NCBI GenBank assembly: GCA_032622095.1
Contig: CP136067.1
Location: forward strand, 174,748,556-174,812,555
DNA: 64,000 nucleotides
Source of the DNA: Siphonodentalium dalli
Taxonomy: Eukaryota > Mollusca > Scaphopoda > Gadilida > Siphonodentaliidae
Reading direction: 5' to 3'
The notes below the pieces were generated by a model that did not search any database, was not told the DNA's origin, and worked only from the letters and a program-made list of their open reading frames with translations. A program made the translations under genes and the position numbers. Shown here piece after piece: positions 12,998-23,631 of the stretch. The first letter of the stretch is position 1. Each line of letters opens with the position of its first letter.

Positions 12998-13198
12998 CAG
13001 TAATGCTCTAAGTAATCGACTTCTTAACCACAGCAGAATTATGGGTAACTTTTCAGGATTTAGTCGGAAATAATTCATCGGAAAGCTCTCCCTGAGAGCT
13101 TTCCGATAAATGGCAACAAGCCATATTTCCGACTAAATCCTGAAAAGTTACCCATAATTCTGCTGTGGTTAAGAAGTCGATTACTTAGAGCATTACTG
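12998..13198. mobile_element. Near-perfect palindromic MITE
   Basis: Starts CAGTAATGCTC and ends GAGCATTACTG, flanked by TA on both sides. The two arms are almost complete complements meeting at AGCTCTC..GAGAGCT, so a single strand would fold into one long hairpin. TA flanks with a CAGT start are compatible with Tc1/mariner or pogo-type elements; the class is inferred. There is no coding capacity. Confidence 0.85.
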
Positions 13199-13399
13199 TA
13201 AAAAGCAAAATAAAGCTAGACTTCCCATAAATGTGAACATATGCATGTTAACTTGTAAATATAAAACTTGTAAACATGCACTGCCATTAGGAGTACATGT
13301 ATAGATCAGACTCGTTCTATTAAATATACATGTATGGTACAGTATGATAGAAATTAAACTCTCCAACAATAACATTTCTGTATTGTATTTAAAGTGATG

Positions 13400-13760
13400 T
13401 GAAACACTCCGGTAGGTGATCAAATATAAATGGAGAATAATCTTGTTATAAAGTAGTAATTTTTACAAATATTATATCCAAATTGACAACACATACCGTC
13501 ATTCTGATATATTAATTAAATGCAGTGACTCTCGGTTGCGAAATTGTTTTCGTTAGTTTATCGCCGATAGATGCGTCCGGAATCGATTAGTAAATATTTA
13601 CAATTGAGCGTAGTTCAGACGATGTTTTCTATGGAGTGGTATGGTCGATTTGCTTCATATTTCGGCAATGTTAGTAGAATGCTTAGCGCCTGAATACTAA
13701 CTGATCAGTTTCACGCACCCGAACAAGTACATAATATGTCTTTAACATCTCAAACATTTC
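13400..13760 (+). repeat. Dispersed repeat, copies at 4030-4260 (reverse) and 44275-44660
   Basis: AAAGTGATGTGAAACACTCC, CCAAATTGACAACACA, GTTTATCGCCGATAG, GCGTAGTTCAGACGATG and TCTATGGAGTGGTATGGTCG are shared with 44275-44660. The reverse strand of 4030-4260 shares the first half. No coding potential is seen. Confidence 0.75.
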
Positions 13761-14072
13761 TTGAACACAAAGATTCTTTCTGAACAACTGACGGCTATTT
13801 TCTGGATCACTTGCTTCTGCAATAAACATGTATACATGTACTGATACTCTTTAGTGTCTAACACTGATTCATCTAAACTGAAATAGATACAATGTTATAG
13901 CCAATTAAAAATTTGAAAAAAAACACAATTTTAAGATGGTGGGGGCGGGGGGGGGGGGGGGGGGGGGGGGGGGGTTTGGGTTGGTAAGGTTTCAATACAA
14001 GTTAAATTTTTTAGTTGCCACCACTACTCTATTTAACAAAAAAAATCAACCATGAACCTACATGTACATGTA

Positions 14073-14623
14073 GATCATGTCATGAATCTCTGCTATGGCT
14101 AACGCCATACAAAACCAGTACAAAACCTGGGAACTTTTTGATGTTCTGACCAGTTCTGACAGGAAACTTTATCACATTGAACAAACAGGACAGGGAATAT
14201 ATTTATTTGTTAATACGTGTTCCTCAGTAATCTACTTCACATTAGGGGGTGGTCCCAGCTTGAAATTGCATGCTTTTCTGTGACTTTGTGAGCCGATATT
14301 GCAAAAACATTGAATTCATTACCCAGGAGAAATTCTATAATTGTAAGCGATGCAAAACAAAATCACTTACAAATTAAGTCACTTAAATCATGAAATTTCA
14401 AGTTGGGACCTTCACATACTGTGAAGTACAATAATTAGTACATTATTAAGGAACAGGTAATAACTACTAGTAAGAAATACATGTATATTCCCTGCTTTAT
14501 TTTTTCGACTTCATAAGGTTCCCTGTCAAAAATTAAAAAGTTCCCAGGTTTTGTGCTTGTGGAATATAATCTCTACGGGCGTTAGCCATACATGTACATG
14601 TAGTAGAGATTCATGGCATGATC
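14073..14623. mobile_element. TIR element, uninterrupted copy
   Basis: Same family as 2843-3908. Inverted ends include CATGAATCTCT, GGCTAACGCC and CCTGGGAACTTTTT. It serves as the empty-site reference for the MITE at 3154. Confidence 0.7.
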
Positions 14624-14666
14624 TACCATGAACCATAAACCAATCGATAGATAATGGCAGCCTTAA

Positions 14667-15078
14667 CCCTTTACCCAACAGAACGGCCCTGTGCCAATGC
14701 ATTCTCTTATATATGCGAGTCGACCATAGGTCGCCTCGCATATATAAGAGAATGCATTGGCTTAACACATATTAAAAATGATAAAATTGTCAAAGAATGT
14801 AGAAAAATATTATAAAAATTTAAATTAAAAAAAAAAAAAAAAAAAAAAATTGTTAGGCCAATGCATTCTCTTATATATGCGAGGCAACCTATGGTCGACT
14901 CGCATATATAAGAGAATGCATTGGCACAGGGCATAACTGTAGCCATCACAATGTGGTCAATGAACCGTTTCCATGCAATGATACCCATATTTGTATGGTG
15001 TTATTGAGACAGACCCAAGATATTTTAGGCTGTTGAAGCTTTATTTGGGCATTTTTGGCCATTTTGTTGGGTAAAGGG
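14667..15078 (-). mobile_element. piggyBac-like MITE (opposite orientation) with a paralogous empty site
   Basis: Same family as the element at 7960, reverse orientation, TTAA at 14663-14666 and 15079-15082. The host sequence (AATGGCAGCC ... TGTGCAGCAGG) occurs without the insertion in two duplicated copies at 15911-15935 and 16561-16580, where the target reads TTAC. This confirms the element ends and the TTAA duplication. Confidence 0.88.
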
Positions 15079-15434
15079 TTAATGTGCAGCAGGTTGTGTT
15101 TGTATGGTCTGGGATTGCTTTCAATCCCTACAGGTGGTCTATTGTGTAGGTCATAGACTTTACCATCCGTTTAATCATTTCTTATTACTTCTTTTTGTGT
15201 ATCAGATTTTTCGGGGGCAAAAAAAGAGTGGGCTAAGTAGCATCACCAAGTTCACCCTCTGGGAACCTCATTCTGCTGAGGCCTCAACTGCAATGGGAGA
15301 CCTATACCAGGATCAGATTGAAATTCCCCAGTTGAATTTGATAATGTTCACCCATTAGTCACCTTCTCTTTATCTTCTGGAAATTAGGGGATTTAGAAAC
15401 TGAACAGAAAGGAAAGAATAACTAAAACAATTAG

Positions 15435-15848
15435 GCTAAAATAAAAAAGACATGTTTATCTGGTGACCCGCATGCCCCTATACATTTTATTGATTTTGCA
15501 AAATTAGTATGCATCTGATTTTATTTTCCATGTAAATTGATTCAAAACGGACACATCATGTGTACTATTAAACCGGAAATTATACCACACTTCAATTAGG
15601 TCACAGCCGAATTGAACTGATTTTTTGTCATGTTTTATTCAATAAAACAATAACACTGTATTCTAATATTATGTACTTCGTTTTATTATTTTATAGTACA
15701 TTAAAAACAAGGACAAGCAGTCTGGGGAATTCATATTTATATTGAGCAAAGTTGAAAATAAAGTGAAAAAATAAAATAAAAAGAAAAGTCACCCCCCTAT
15801 TTTTTTTCTTGCATGTGATCAGAAACACAGGTATATTTTTTTTGGCCG
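15435..15848. mobile_element. Harbinger-like MITE, second copy
   Basis: Same family as 3154-3633. Flanked by TAG (15432-15434 and 15849-15851). The duplicated locus near 16270-16285 (ACAATTAGCCCCCATC) keeps the empty site with one TAG. Confidence 0.82.
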
Positions 15849-16317
15849 TAGCCCCATCACTACCATATATGAAAAAAATAAACTATCAACTGTGAACCAA
15901 GAAATAGATAATGACAGCCTTACTATGCAGGAGGTTGTTTTTGCATGGGATTGCTTTCAGTCCGGACAGGTGGTCTATTGTATAGGACATAGACTTTTCC
16001 ATCCGTTTAATCATTTCTTATTACATCTTTTGTGTATCGGATTTTTCGGGGGCACAAAAAGAGTGGGCTACTAGTAGCATCACCAAGTTCACCCTCTGAG
16101 AACCTCATTCTGCTGAGGCCTCAACTGCTATGGGAGACCTACATGTACGGTACATGTATACTAGGATCAGATTGAAATTCCCCAGTTAAATTTGATAATG
16201 TTCACCCATTAGTCACCTTCTCTTTATCTTCTGGAAATTAGGGGATATAGAAACTGAAAATAACTAAAACAATTAGCCCCCATCACTACCATACCGGTAT
16301 ATGAAAAAAATAAACTA

Positions 16318-16535
16318 CAGTAATGTCCTACATAATCGACTCCTTAACCACAGCAGAATTATGGGTAAATTTTCAGGATTTAGATGGAAATATGGCTTGT
16401 TGCCATTCATCGGAAAGCTCTCACTGAGAGCTTTCCGATGAATGGCAACATTTAGCCATATTTCCGACTAAATCCTGAAAACTTTCCCATAATTCTGCTG
16501 TGGTTAAAGGGTCATATACTAGTACTTCGGGCCAT
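16318..16535. mobile_element. Palindromic MITE with altered right end
   Basis: CAGTAATG start after TA. Its right end has been replaced by GGGTCATATACTAGTACTTC. The paralogous segment at 15885-15895 (AATAAACTATCAACTG) is an empty site consistent with TA as target. Confidence 0.78.
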
Positions 16536-17046
16536 CAACCATGAACCAAGCAATAGATTATGGCGGCCTTACTATGCAGTGGGTTGTTTGGGATTGCTTT
16601 CAGTCCTGACAGGCGGTCTATTGTGTAGGACATAGACTTTTCCATCAGTTTAATCATTTCTTATTACATCTTTTGTGTATCGGATTTTTCGGAAGGCAAG
16701 AGGATAGTAATAATATTATTAATGGGGAAATCTGGTGATTTAGTGGAATAGAATCATAAAAATGATGGGTTTATTGAGAAAATGATCTAAGTTAATTTCA
16801 ATTTACCAGAAGATAATTTTCGTGGATCCGTTGCACCAGTGACCCACATCAATCTCAGGGCTCATTCAATAAAATCTCTGCCTGGGGCACCGGGGCGCCC
16901 ACTGCAATCATGGGCGGAAATAACAAACAGGCCAGTCATAGGCAGAGCATACTGTAAATAACGTAAATTAAAAAATGTCACTCTAACATTAATTTTACTG
17001 GTAGGCACTTTCAAGGAATAAGGTCATATTAACCCTTTCTATACTA

Positions 17047-17261
17047 CAGTAATGCTCTAATTAATCGACCTCTTAACCACAGCAGAATATTATGGGTAAC
17101 TTTTCAGGATTTAGTCGTAAATATGGCTTGTTGCCATTCATTGGAAAGCTCTCGCCGAGAGCTTTCCGATGAATGGCAACAAGCCATATTTACGACTAAA
17201 TCCTGAAAAGTTACCCATAATTCTGCTGTGGTTAAGAGGTCGATTAATTAGAGCATTACTG
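17047..17261. mobile_element. Near-perfect palindromic MITE
   Basis: Complete copy from CAGTAATGCTCTAATTAATC to its complement at the right end, flanked by TA. The arms differ at only a few positions. Confidence 0.86.
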
Positions 17262-17269
17262 TAATTAAA

Positions 17270-17465
17270 TACTCATTGACGAATAGTTTCCATAATAGGA
17301 AACGTTCTGATAATAAGTTCAACCCAATTAATAGGACTCGATCCTTATGTACTTACCAGGTATATATTATCTGTTGTCTGCTTATTTTTTCTGAACACCC
17401 CTCCAGATGAATGTATACATGTACTTTTATAAATGGATGGGAGAATCCATTTACATGTACATGTA
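17270..17465 (+). repeat. Dispersed repeat (AAATACTCATTGA ... GAGAATCCATTTA)
   Basis: Shares TACTCATTGA.GA.TAGTT, ATTATCTGTTGTCTGCT, ACCCCTCCAGATGAAT and GAGAATCCATTTA with 50560-50780, and its latter half with 53930-54060. Non-coding. Confidence 0.7.
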
Positions 17466-17511
17466 GTACATGTATATACATGTAAACATGGTTAAACTAT
17501 ACATTGTAGGT

Positions 17512-17905
17512 ACAAGCCTGAGTTTAGTGTGTCTGTCATTTGCAGAATGAGGTCACCAGAGAGTGTATTTAGTGACGATATCCCTCTGGGGACCTCATTT
17601 GCTATGGGAGAGTCCAAGACATACAATGTACTAGTACCTGTATACTCAGATTGAAATTCCCAAATGGTGAATCGATTATGCAATGTGTTGTCTGCCAATT
17701 TGGGGATATAGAGAAACTAAACTAAAAAAGAAATACAATGTAGAATCTATGTGAAGAAGTTTCTTTTGAAATCTGATAATAAAGAAACTTTCCAGAGATG
17801 AGGCATAAGCAGAATGAGGTCCCCAGTGGGTGAATTTAGTGATGCTAGCCCTCTGAGGGATAGCATAACTAAACTCACCCTGTGGGGACCTCATTCTGCA
17901 AATAT
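17512..17905. mobile_element. GAATGAGGTCC element, long form
   Basis: Hairpin modules at both ends are separated by about 200 bases containing CCAATTTGGGGATATAGAGA and AACTTTCCAGAGATGAGGC. The same long form occurs at 25315-25750, 30834-31130, 31555-31885, 43590-43940 and 45525-45880. Confidence 0.7.
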
Positions 17906-18067
17906 GACAGGCTCAATAAAACTCAAGACATGTATAGGAATGGGCATATTTTGTTATTAAAACAATATAATTTCAGTCCTTTACATTTGAAAATGTAGCA
18001 AGCGAGACACAATGGCTCCCCTCAAATCTGTCCAGGGGAGCCATGACCCTACATGTACATGTACTAC

Positions 18068-18165
18068 ATGATGAATGGCAGCAAGGCATATTTCCGACTA
18101 AATCCTGAAATATTTTTCATAATTCTGCTGTGGTTTAGGGGTCGATTATTTTGGACAATACATGT
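18068..18165. mobile_element. Palindromic MITE right-arm fragment
   Basis: Right arm only, from GATGAATGGCA to GGTCGATTATTTTGGACA; diverged from the complete copies. Confidence 0.65.
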
Positions 18166-19231
18166 ACTTTATGAAGTGTATAATCACCTTCCTATCAAAA
18201 GGGTGTTCTCAGTGTTAGTAACTAATTTGATTAAATGGGTTTTTCCTTTCTTCCGGACACTCACCCACCTTTGCTGTGTATTCGGTTGTTCATCAGATCA
18301 TGCCCCCTCCCCCTGCCATAACAGGATATTTTATACCTCCACTTCAAAGACATGCCGTCATTTCTCTAATAATTTGGGCCCATTGAATCAGGCATTTTCA
18401 TTTCGAATCAAATCTTGAATCGAATCATTCCATCAGGCATAATAATACATGTAGTTGAGACGACTCAGAGGCTGTACCAATATCAATATGTTCACCTCGT
18501 AATGATGATAAATGATTGTCAGTATACAATGTAAATATCATCTATAAATGTACAAATGTATGTCTAACCAATTACATGTACATGTAAGTGTGCATTCTTT
18601 GTGGGCGTCTCTGTTATACAATAATGAAACAGTATCAGAAGCAATATACTTGTAGAAGCCAGAAAGCAATCGTGTTCACAAGTTTGACATACATATACTT
18701 GTATATATGAAATTTTGATAGATCAGTTACATATGTCTTACAATTCTTTGTTGGTCAGTCCACGGCAATGTTAATTACATGAAAATGCATTGGTTTCATA
18801 ATATATCTTCAAGAAAAAGCAATGTGGTCTGTTGAAGTAATGAGAATGCAACTGGTGCCAATGATTCGATACAATTCGAATCAGGACAGCTAATTTCGAA
18901 ATGAAATCGAATCAGATAGACCAGTATTAATATAAGATTTCAGCTTAGTTCTTACATACCAGTACATGTACATGTACTAGGTGTAGCAAGTACCGTACTA
19001 GTACATATACTGGTGCCATCTTTCACATAATGCATACAGTTGCAGTGGGTATGTTGATCAATGAGGCATGGCTACTATTCTGAGTAACATATTTAAACAG
19101 TAACAATACACCATGTTATTCTGAGATTCCATGTGAATATTTGTCTGAGAATACTTTGGAATCAGATTGCCTCAGCTGGCTGGCCTTTGTACCTGCACAC
19201 TGAGAAGTATGCATGTTTACTGTTCTACTAC

Positions 19232-20440
19232 AGTACCTCTGTTAATCAGGAATCTCATTTCTCCAGACCTCAGACACCAGGCTGTTTAGTCTTCATTATC
19301 ACATTTAGGTATTTTTAATAGGGTACCTGTCTATGTACTTTCCACTCAGTCAGTTCTAGTGGACTTGCCTTATACTGTTGCTGGTACTTGAAGAGTTTCA
19401 TCTCATTACAACCTGGCAATCCCAAATTTTATTTTTTTTGAAATTTGAATTTGAAAGTCTAAAGTTCTGAAGAGAGATGAACTTTTAAAGTATGAATTTA
19501 TTATAAAGATGAAGATAATTAACCTTTTTATTGAAATTCGAGGAGAAATTGTGATTTCCAATTAAAAAAAATCAGATACAACTGGATATGTACATGTACT
19601 GGGTACACATGTACTGGTATGTCTGCCAATCTTTCAGATATTGAAGAATACCAAGTTCATCATGTGGGCAGATTTTAATGTTAATTACTGTGGGTAAACG
19701 TCACATTCAACCACAGTTATCATACATGTAGTACTACATGTGTACAGTAATGCCCTAAATAATCAACTCCTTAAACACAGCAGAATACATTGTATGGGTA
19801 ACTTTTCAGGATTTAGTTGGAAATATGGCTTGTTGCCATTCATCGGAAAGCTCTCAGTGAGAGCTTTCCGATGAATGGCAACAAGCCATATTTCTGACTA
19901 AATCCTGAAAAGTTACCCATAATTCTGCTGTGGTTAAGTGTTGATTATTTACTGTAGGACATTACTGTACCTCTGTTAATCAGGAATCTCATTTCTCCAG
20001 ACCTCAGACACCAGGCTGCTTAGTCTTCATTATCACATTTAGGTATTTTTAATAGGGTACCTGTCTATATGCTGTAAGTTCCTCTCAGTTCTAGTGGACT
20101 TGCCTTATCCTGGCTCTGGTACTTGAAGAGTCTCATCCCATTACAACTGGCAATCCCAAATTTATTTTTGTTAATTTTGAAATTTGAAAGTCTAAAGTTC
20201 TGAACCTTTTAAGTATGAATTTATTTAGAAGATGAAGATAATTAACCTTTTTATTGAAATTCAAGGAGAAAATTGTGATTTCCAAGTAAAAAAAAAATCA
20301 GATACAACTACTAGTATACCGATACATGTACCGGGTACACATATACCAGTATGTCTGCCCACCTTTCAGATATGGAAGACCACCAAGTTCATCATGTGGG
20401 CAGATTTTAATGTTAATTACGGTGGGTAAAAGTTTGCCCA
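19232..20440 (+). repeat. Tandem duplication of about 735 bases, intron 1
   Basis: TACCTCTGTTAATCAGGAAT starts both copies (19232 and 19970). Similarity continues through CCAGGCTGTTTAGTCTTCAT, GATGAAGATAATTAACC and TTCATCATGTGGGCAGATTT. A palindromic MITE separates them. Confidence 0.8.
19745..19967. mobile_element. Near-perfect palindromic MITE between two duplicated blocks
   Basis: TA-flanked complete copy lying at the junction of the duplicated segments 19232-19740 and 19968-20440. The left arm has small insertions (TACATTG). Confidence 0.85.
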
Positions 20441-20605
20441 TAATCCACAATCATCCACAGTTACCGTACATGTACATGTACCGGTAGTAGTCATATTATG
20501 TACCGCTACATGTATACTGGTATGTGACATATTTCCAGAGGGTAATGCCCTGTTTATTTGTCTGGTCATAATACCTGGTAGAAGAAGCGGTATCATGAGA
20601 ATGAG

Positions 20606-20990
20606 CAGGGGCGCCGGAAGAGGGGGGGCAGAGGGGGCAGCTGACCCCCCTGTCCTTGACCAAGGGGGGCGAGCGGGGGCAGGACTTGCCCTTTTTCTGG
20701 AGACAGAAAATGCTTTTTGTGTGTTTAATCTAGTGTTTTTATAGCAAAATGTGACTTTTTTGATCCAAATACCACCAATTTCACAAGGAATATTAATTTT
20801 TTGTCAATTTTATCACAAAACGGCCATAAAAACCGACAAATACCATTGAAATCTGTTGAAATAGGGATTTTTGCCACAATGAATTTATGGTTATTTTCCC
20901 GAGTTTGCGGAGAAAATTCCCTTTTTTGCAGAAAAGTGCCCTTTTTGTAGGCTCTGCCCCCCCTGCCCTTGGATGCTTCCGGCGCCCCTG
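20606..20990. mobile_element. hAT-like MITE with perfect 8-bp target duplication
   Basis: Starts CAGGGGCGCCGGAAG and ends CTTCCGGCGCCCCTG, flanked by AGAATGAG at 20598-20605 and 20991-20998. Eight-base duplications and CAGGGGC ends are typical of hAT. GC-rich ends surround an AT-rich middle. No transposase. Confidence 0.9.
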
Positions 20991-21169
20991 AGAATGAGTG
21001 ATACCATTTTATGATGGATACCGGCACATTACCAGGAAGAACAACACTCAAGAAAGATGTGTATAATGAATGATTAATATCTAGATTCCTTCCTGCTACT
21101 AGCGGGTATGCTCTGCCAATTTTTTGCTGGAACAGATGTCTACTTAGGATGATACTATTCATCAATGGG

Positions 21170-21480
21170 TGGGATCAGATGGGTAGGCTCATTTTATGTA
21201 GAGTCACTAAGTCTCCTTGACTCATAGAGTGCTGGAGGTTCTCATTGATAACAGCATACATGTACATGTAATATTGTAGCAGCATGAATGGGTAGGCTGA
21301 TTTTATATATATGTACATGTAGAGTCACTGAGTTGTGTTGACTCATAATTTGCTGGAGATTCTATACATAATTTTAGGGCCTGCTACTCATCAGTGGATA
21401 CAGATGGGTAGGCTGATTTTATGTAGCGTCACTGAGTCTCGTTGACTCACAGATGGAGGTTCTCAGTGATATTAGTATAA
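21170..21480 (+). repeat. Tandem units GGTAGGCTGATTTTATGTAG, left part
   Basis: Three units (about 21178, 21290, 21405) of roughly 115 bases with GAGTCACTGAGTCTCGTTGA and TGCTGGAGGTTCT. The array continues at 23046-23220 on the other side of the hAT-like element. Confidence 0.75.
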
Positions 21481-21757
21481 TAATTACCGTATGTACCTGT
21501 ATGAATGGATTAGAAGTGACACGATTATTGATTTTGATAATCGATAATCGGTCATCAATAATCGATTATAATCGATTAATCGTACCTAATATCAATAACA
21601 GTGGAAATATTCCGTAATATGGCCTATTGGCTGGGTGTTGGTTAAAAAACTTGGCTGATGTAATTTTTACGTTAATAATGTGCACCATAAACCACCGGTA
21701 TTGACTAATGAGCACAATGTATTCAATACCAGCACATTTCTCGATGTCATGGTTATT

Positions 21758-22538
21758 ATGCCCCCGATCTCCGATGGAGATTTGGGGGTATATAGTGGAG
21801 CCCTCCGTCCGTCCGTCCTTCCGTCCGTCCTTCCGTCCGTCCTTCCGTCCGTCCTTCCGTCCGTCCGTCCTTCCGTCCGTACGAACATTTCAACTCATAA
21901 CTTTGGTTTCGCTAACTCAATTCAGTTGATCTTTGGTATGCTAATAGACCAGCCGGGGGGACAAGATTTCCCCATAACTGCGGTTTCGTCCGCCCATTTT
22001 TTCCAGAGTTACACCCCTTTTTGGACTTAGAAAATTCAGTTTTCTGTGGCATACGAACGTTTCAACTCATAACTTTGGTTTCGCTAATTCAATTCAGTTG
22101 ATCTCTGGTATGCCAATAGACCAGCCGGGGGGACAAGATGTCCCCATAGCCGTGGTTTCGTCCGCCCATTTTTTCCAGAGTTACGCCCCTTTTTGGACTT
22201 AGAAAATTCAGGTTTTCTGCTACTTTTTTTGATTTCCAGATGATAACTTGATTTTGGATTGTTTATTTGCAAAACCCGTTTTTTTGTGTATTACCAATAT
22301 CGCAATACAGGTCAAGGTAAAATTTCGGTTCAATCGGATAATTTTTGTGAGAGTTATGACCCTTTTTCGACTTAAAAAATTCAGTTTTTTTTTTAGAAAA
22401 TTCAGTTTTCCTTCTATTTTTGTGGCACCAGACCAAATTTGAAGCTAATATAGAACAACATGTGGCATTTTTATAGCGCTTAACCAGAAAGTTTCTCTGA
22501 TTGTACAGTCGGGGGCGTTACCTCCGCCTAGCGGTGCA
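21758..22538 (+). mobile_element. Helitron-like/tandem-body repeat nested in the hAT element
   Basis: Starts with a hairpin (CCCCCGATCTCC..GGAGATTTGGGGG), then (TCCG/TTCCG)n at 21808-21880, then repeated modules of about 135 bases each ending CCCCTTTTTGGACTTAGAAA. It ends with CCGCCTAGCGGTGCACTTGT, a small hairpin plus a short tail. The class is inferred from structure only. Confidence 0.6.
21808..21881 (+). repeat. (CCGT/CCTTCCGT)n microsatellite
   Basis: Alternating CCGTCCGTCCTT units. It sits just after the start hairpin of the nested repeat and yields spurious Pro-Ser-Val open frames. Confidence 0.9.
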
Positions 22539-23039
22539 CTTGTAATAATTGTGAGTTCATTAGAACGAACGTAGCCATTAATTTCAGTGTAATGAATAGG
22601 CAAACATACAAACAATATAAAAGTAGGAATGCTATGGAAACTATAAGTTTCAGCAAACTTCCAGAGTGTGGATAACAATCACAAAGGTGCCCCCCCCCCC
22701 CCCCCCCCCCCACCCAGAAATTTCAGGACTCAGAACAAGTTACGTGTAAGTAATTGATAATAGTGAGTTTCATTCAGCAGTCACCACACGATAAGTGATA
22801 GCCTGTACTAGTAACATCTAAGTATACTCATGTTGTCGGAATCTTTTTGATGCACAATCAAAGGTTGTTAACCCTTCGGGTGTAGATTAAACTGTGTAAA
22901 ACAAACACGGTATACGATAATACCCGTCACTTTCCGACGTCCGAAATTAATAACGGAGATTAATCGACGACGGAAATGGTAATCGATTATCGGCTTTATC
23001 AACGGTTCATCGATTATACGATTAATCGTGGCACCCCTA

Positions 23040-23220
23040 GAATGGATAGGCTGATTTTACGTGTACCTGACTAGTGAGTTGTGTTGACTCATAATATGCT
23101 GGAGCTTCTATACATACATGTATTGACACTACATGTACCGTACTCATCAAGCTGGATAGATTTACATGTACATGTATGTCGAGTCAAGCTTCTTGACTCA
23201 TAGAGTGCTGGAGGTTCCTG
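23040..23220 (+). repeat. Tandem units GGTAGGCTGATTTTA, right part
   Basis: Two further, more diverged units (about 23046 and 23155) of the array interrupted by the hAT-like insertion. Confidence 0.7.
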
Positions 23221-23240
23221 ATTAAATTCATGACTGTATA

Positions 23241-23631
23241 CTCTTGGGGTCCAAATAAGCATATGGTGTGGAATACAGGGTGGACAATTCTGCTAAATCC
23301 AATAAGAGTACGGGGCGGAATAAGAGTACAGGGAGGCAATTTACAACATGGAAGCAAGTCTATCTGAAATGCTATAAGGTTAACCATATATATTTATCAT
23401 ATTGTGCACTGTTTGTTGTCATAGAAATTACCAAACAGACTTCCAACAACATGTTTGTACTATCTTTTCCTGATCAGATTAAAGGCTCCGGCAATTCTGA
23501 TGGGCATATAGTATAAATTTCTTGAAAATCCCACTTAAAATAAACATACAGACCCAAATAAGCACCATACAGGGCAGCAACTTTTCCAAAAATGAATAAG
23601 CATACGGCTATGCTTATTTGGATCCCAAGAG
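23241..23631. mobile_element. TA-flanked MITE, CTCTTGGGCTCC family
   Basis: CTCTTGGGGTCCAAATAAGC start, GCTTATTTGGATCCCAAGAG end, TA at 23239-23240 and 23632-23633. The middle is diverged from the 7337 copy. Confidence 0.75.

Larger units (their letters stand above)
15100..16710 (+). repeat. Three duplicated copies of one segment, intron 1
   Basis: GGTCTATTGTGTAGG...ATAGACTTT.CCATC, TTTAATCATTTCTTATTAC and TTTTTCGGGGGCA recur at about 15130, 15970 and 16610, with shared flanks reading ATGAACCAAGCAATAGAT. Insertions of a piggyBac-like MITE, a Harbinger-like MITE and a palindromic MITE distinguish the copies. Confidence 0.8.
21511..23039. mobile_element. hAT-like element with 8-bp target duplication, carrying a nested repeat
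   Basis: Left end TAGAAGTGACACGATTATTG and right end CGATTAATCGTGGCACCCCTA are inverted and rich in ATCGATTA words. The flanks are GAATGGAT at 21503-21510 and 23040-23047. The ends resemble hAT elements starting TAGGGGTG. About 780 bases of a (TCCG)n Helitron-like repeat sit inside (21758-22538). The whole lies within a tandem array of GGTAGGCTGATTTTA units. Confidence 0.82.

Noticed and set aside
20725-21165. Open frame of 146 codons on the minus strand
   Set aside because: Overlaps the hAT-like MITE and tandem repeat; no recognisable domain.
21680-22030. Pro-Ser-Val repeat protein
   Set aside because: Translation of the (CCGT)n microsatellite, open in several frames and on both strands.
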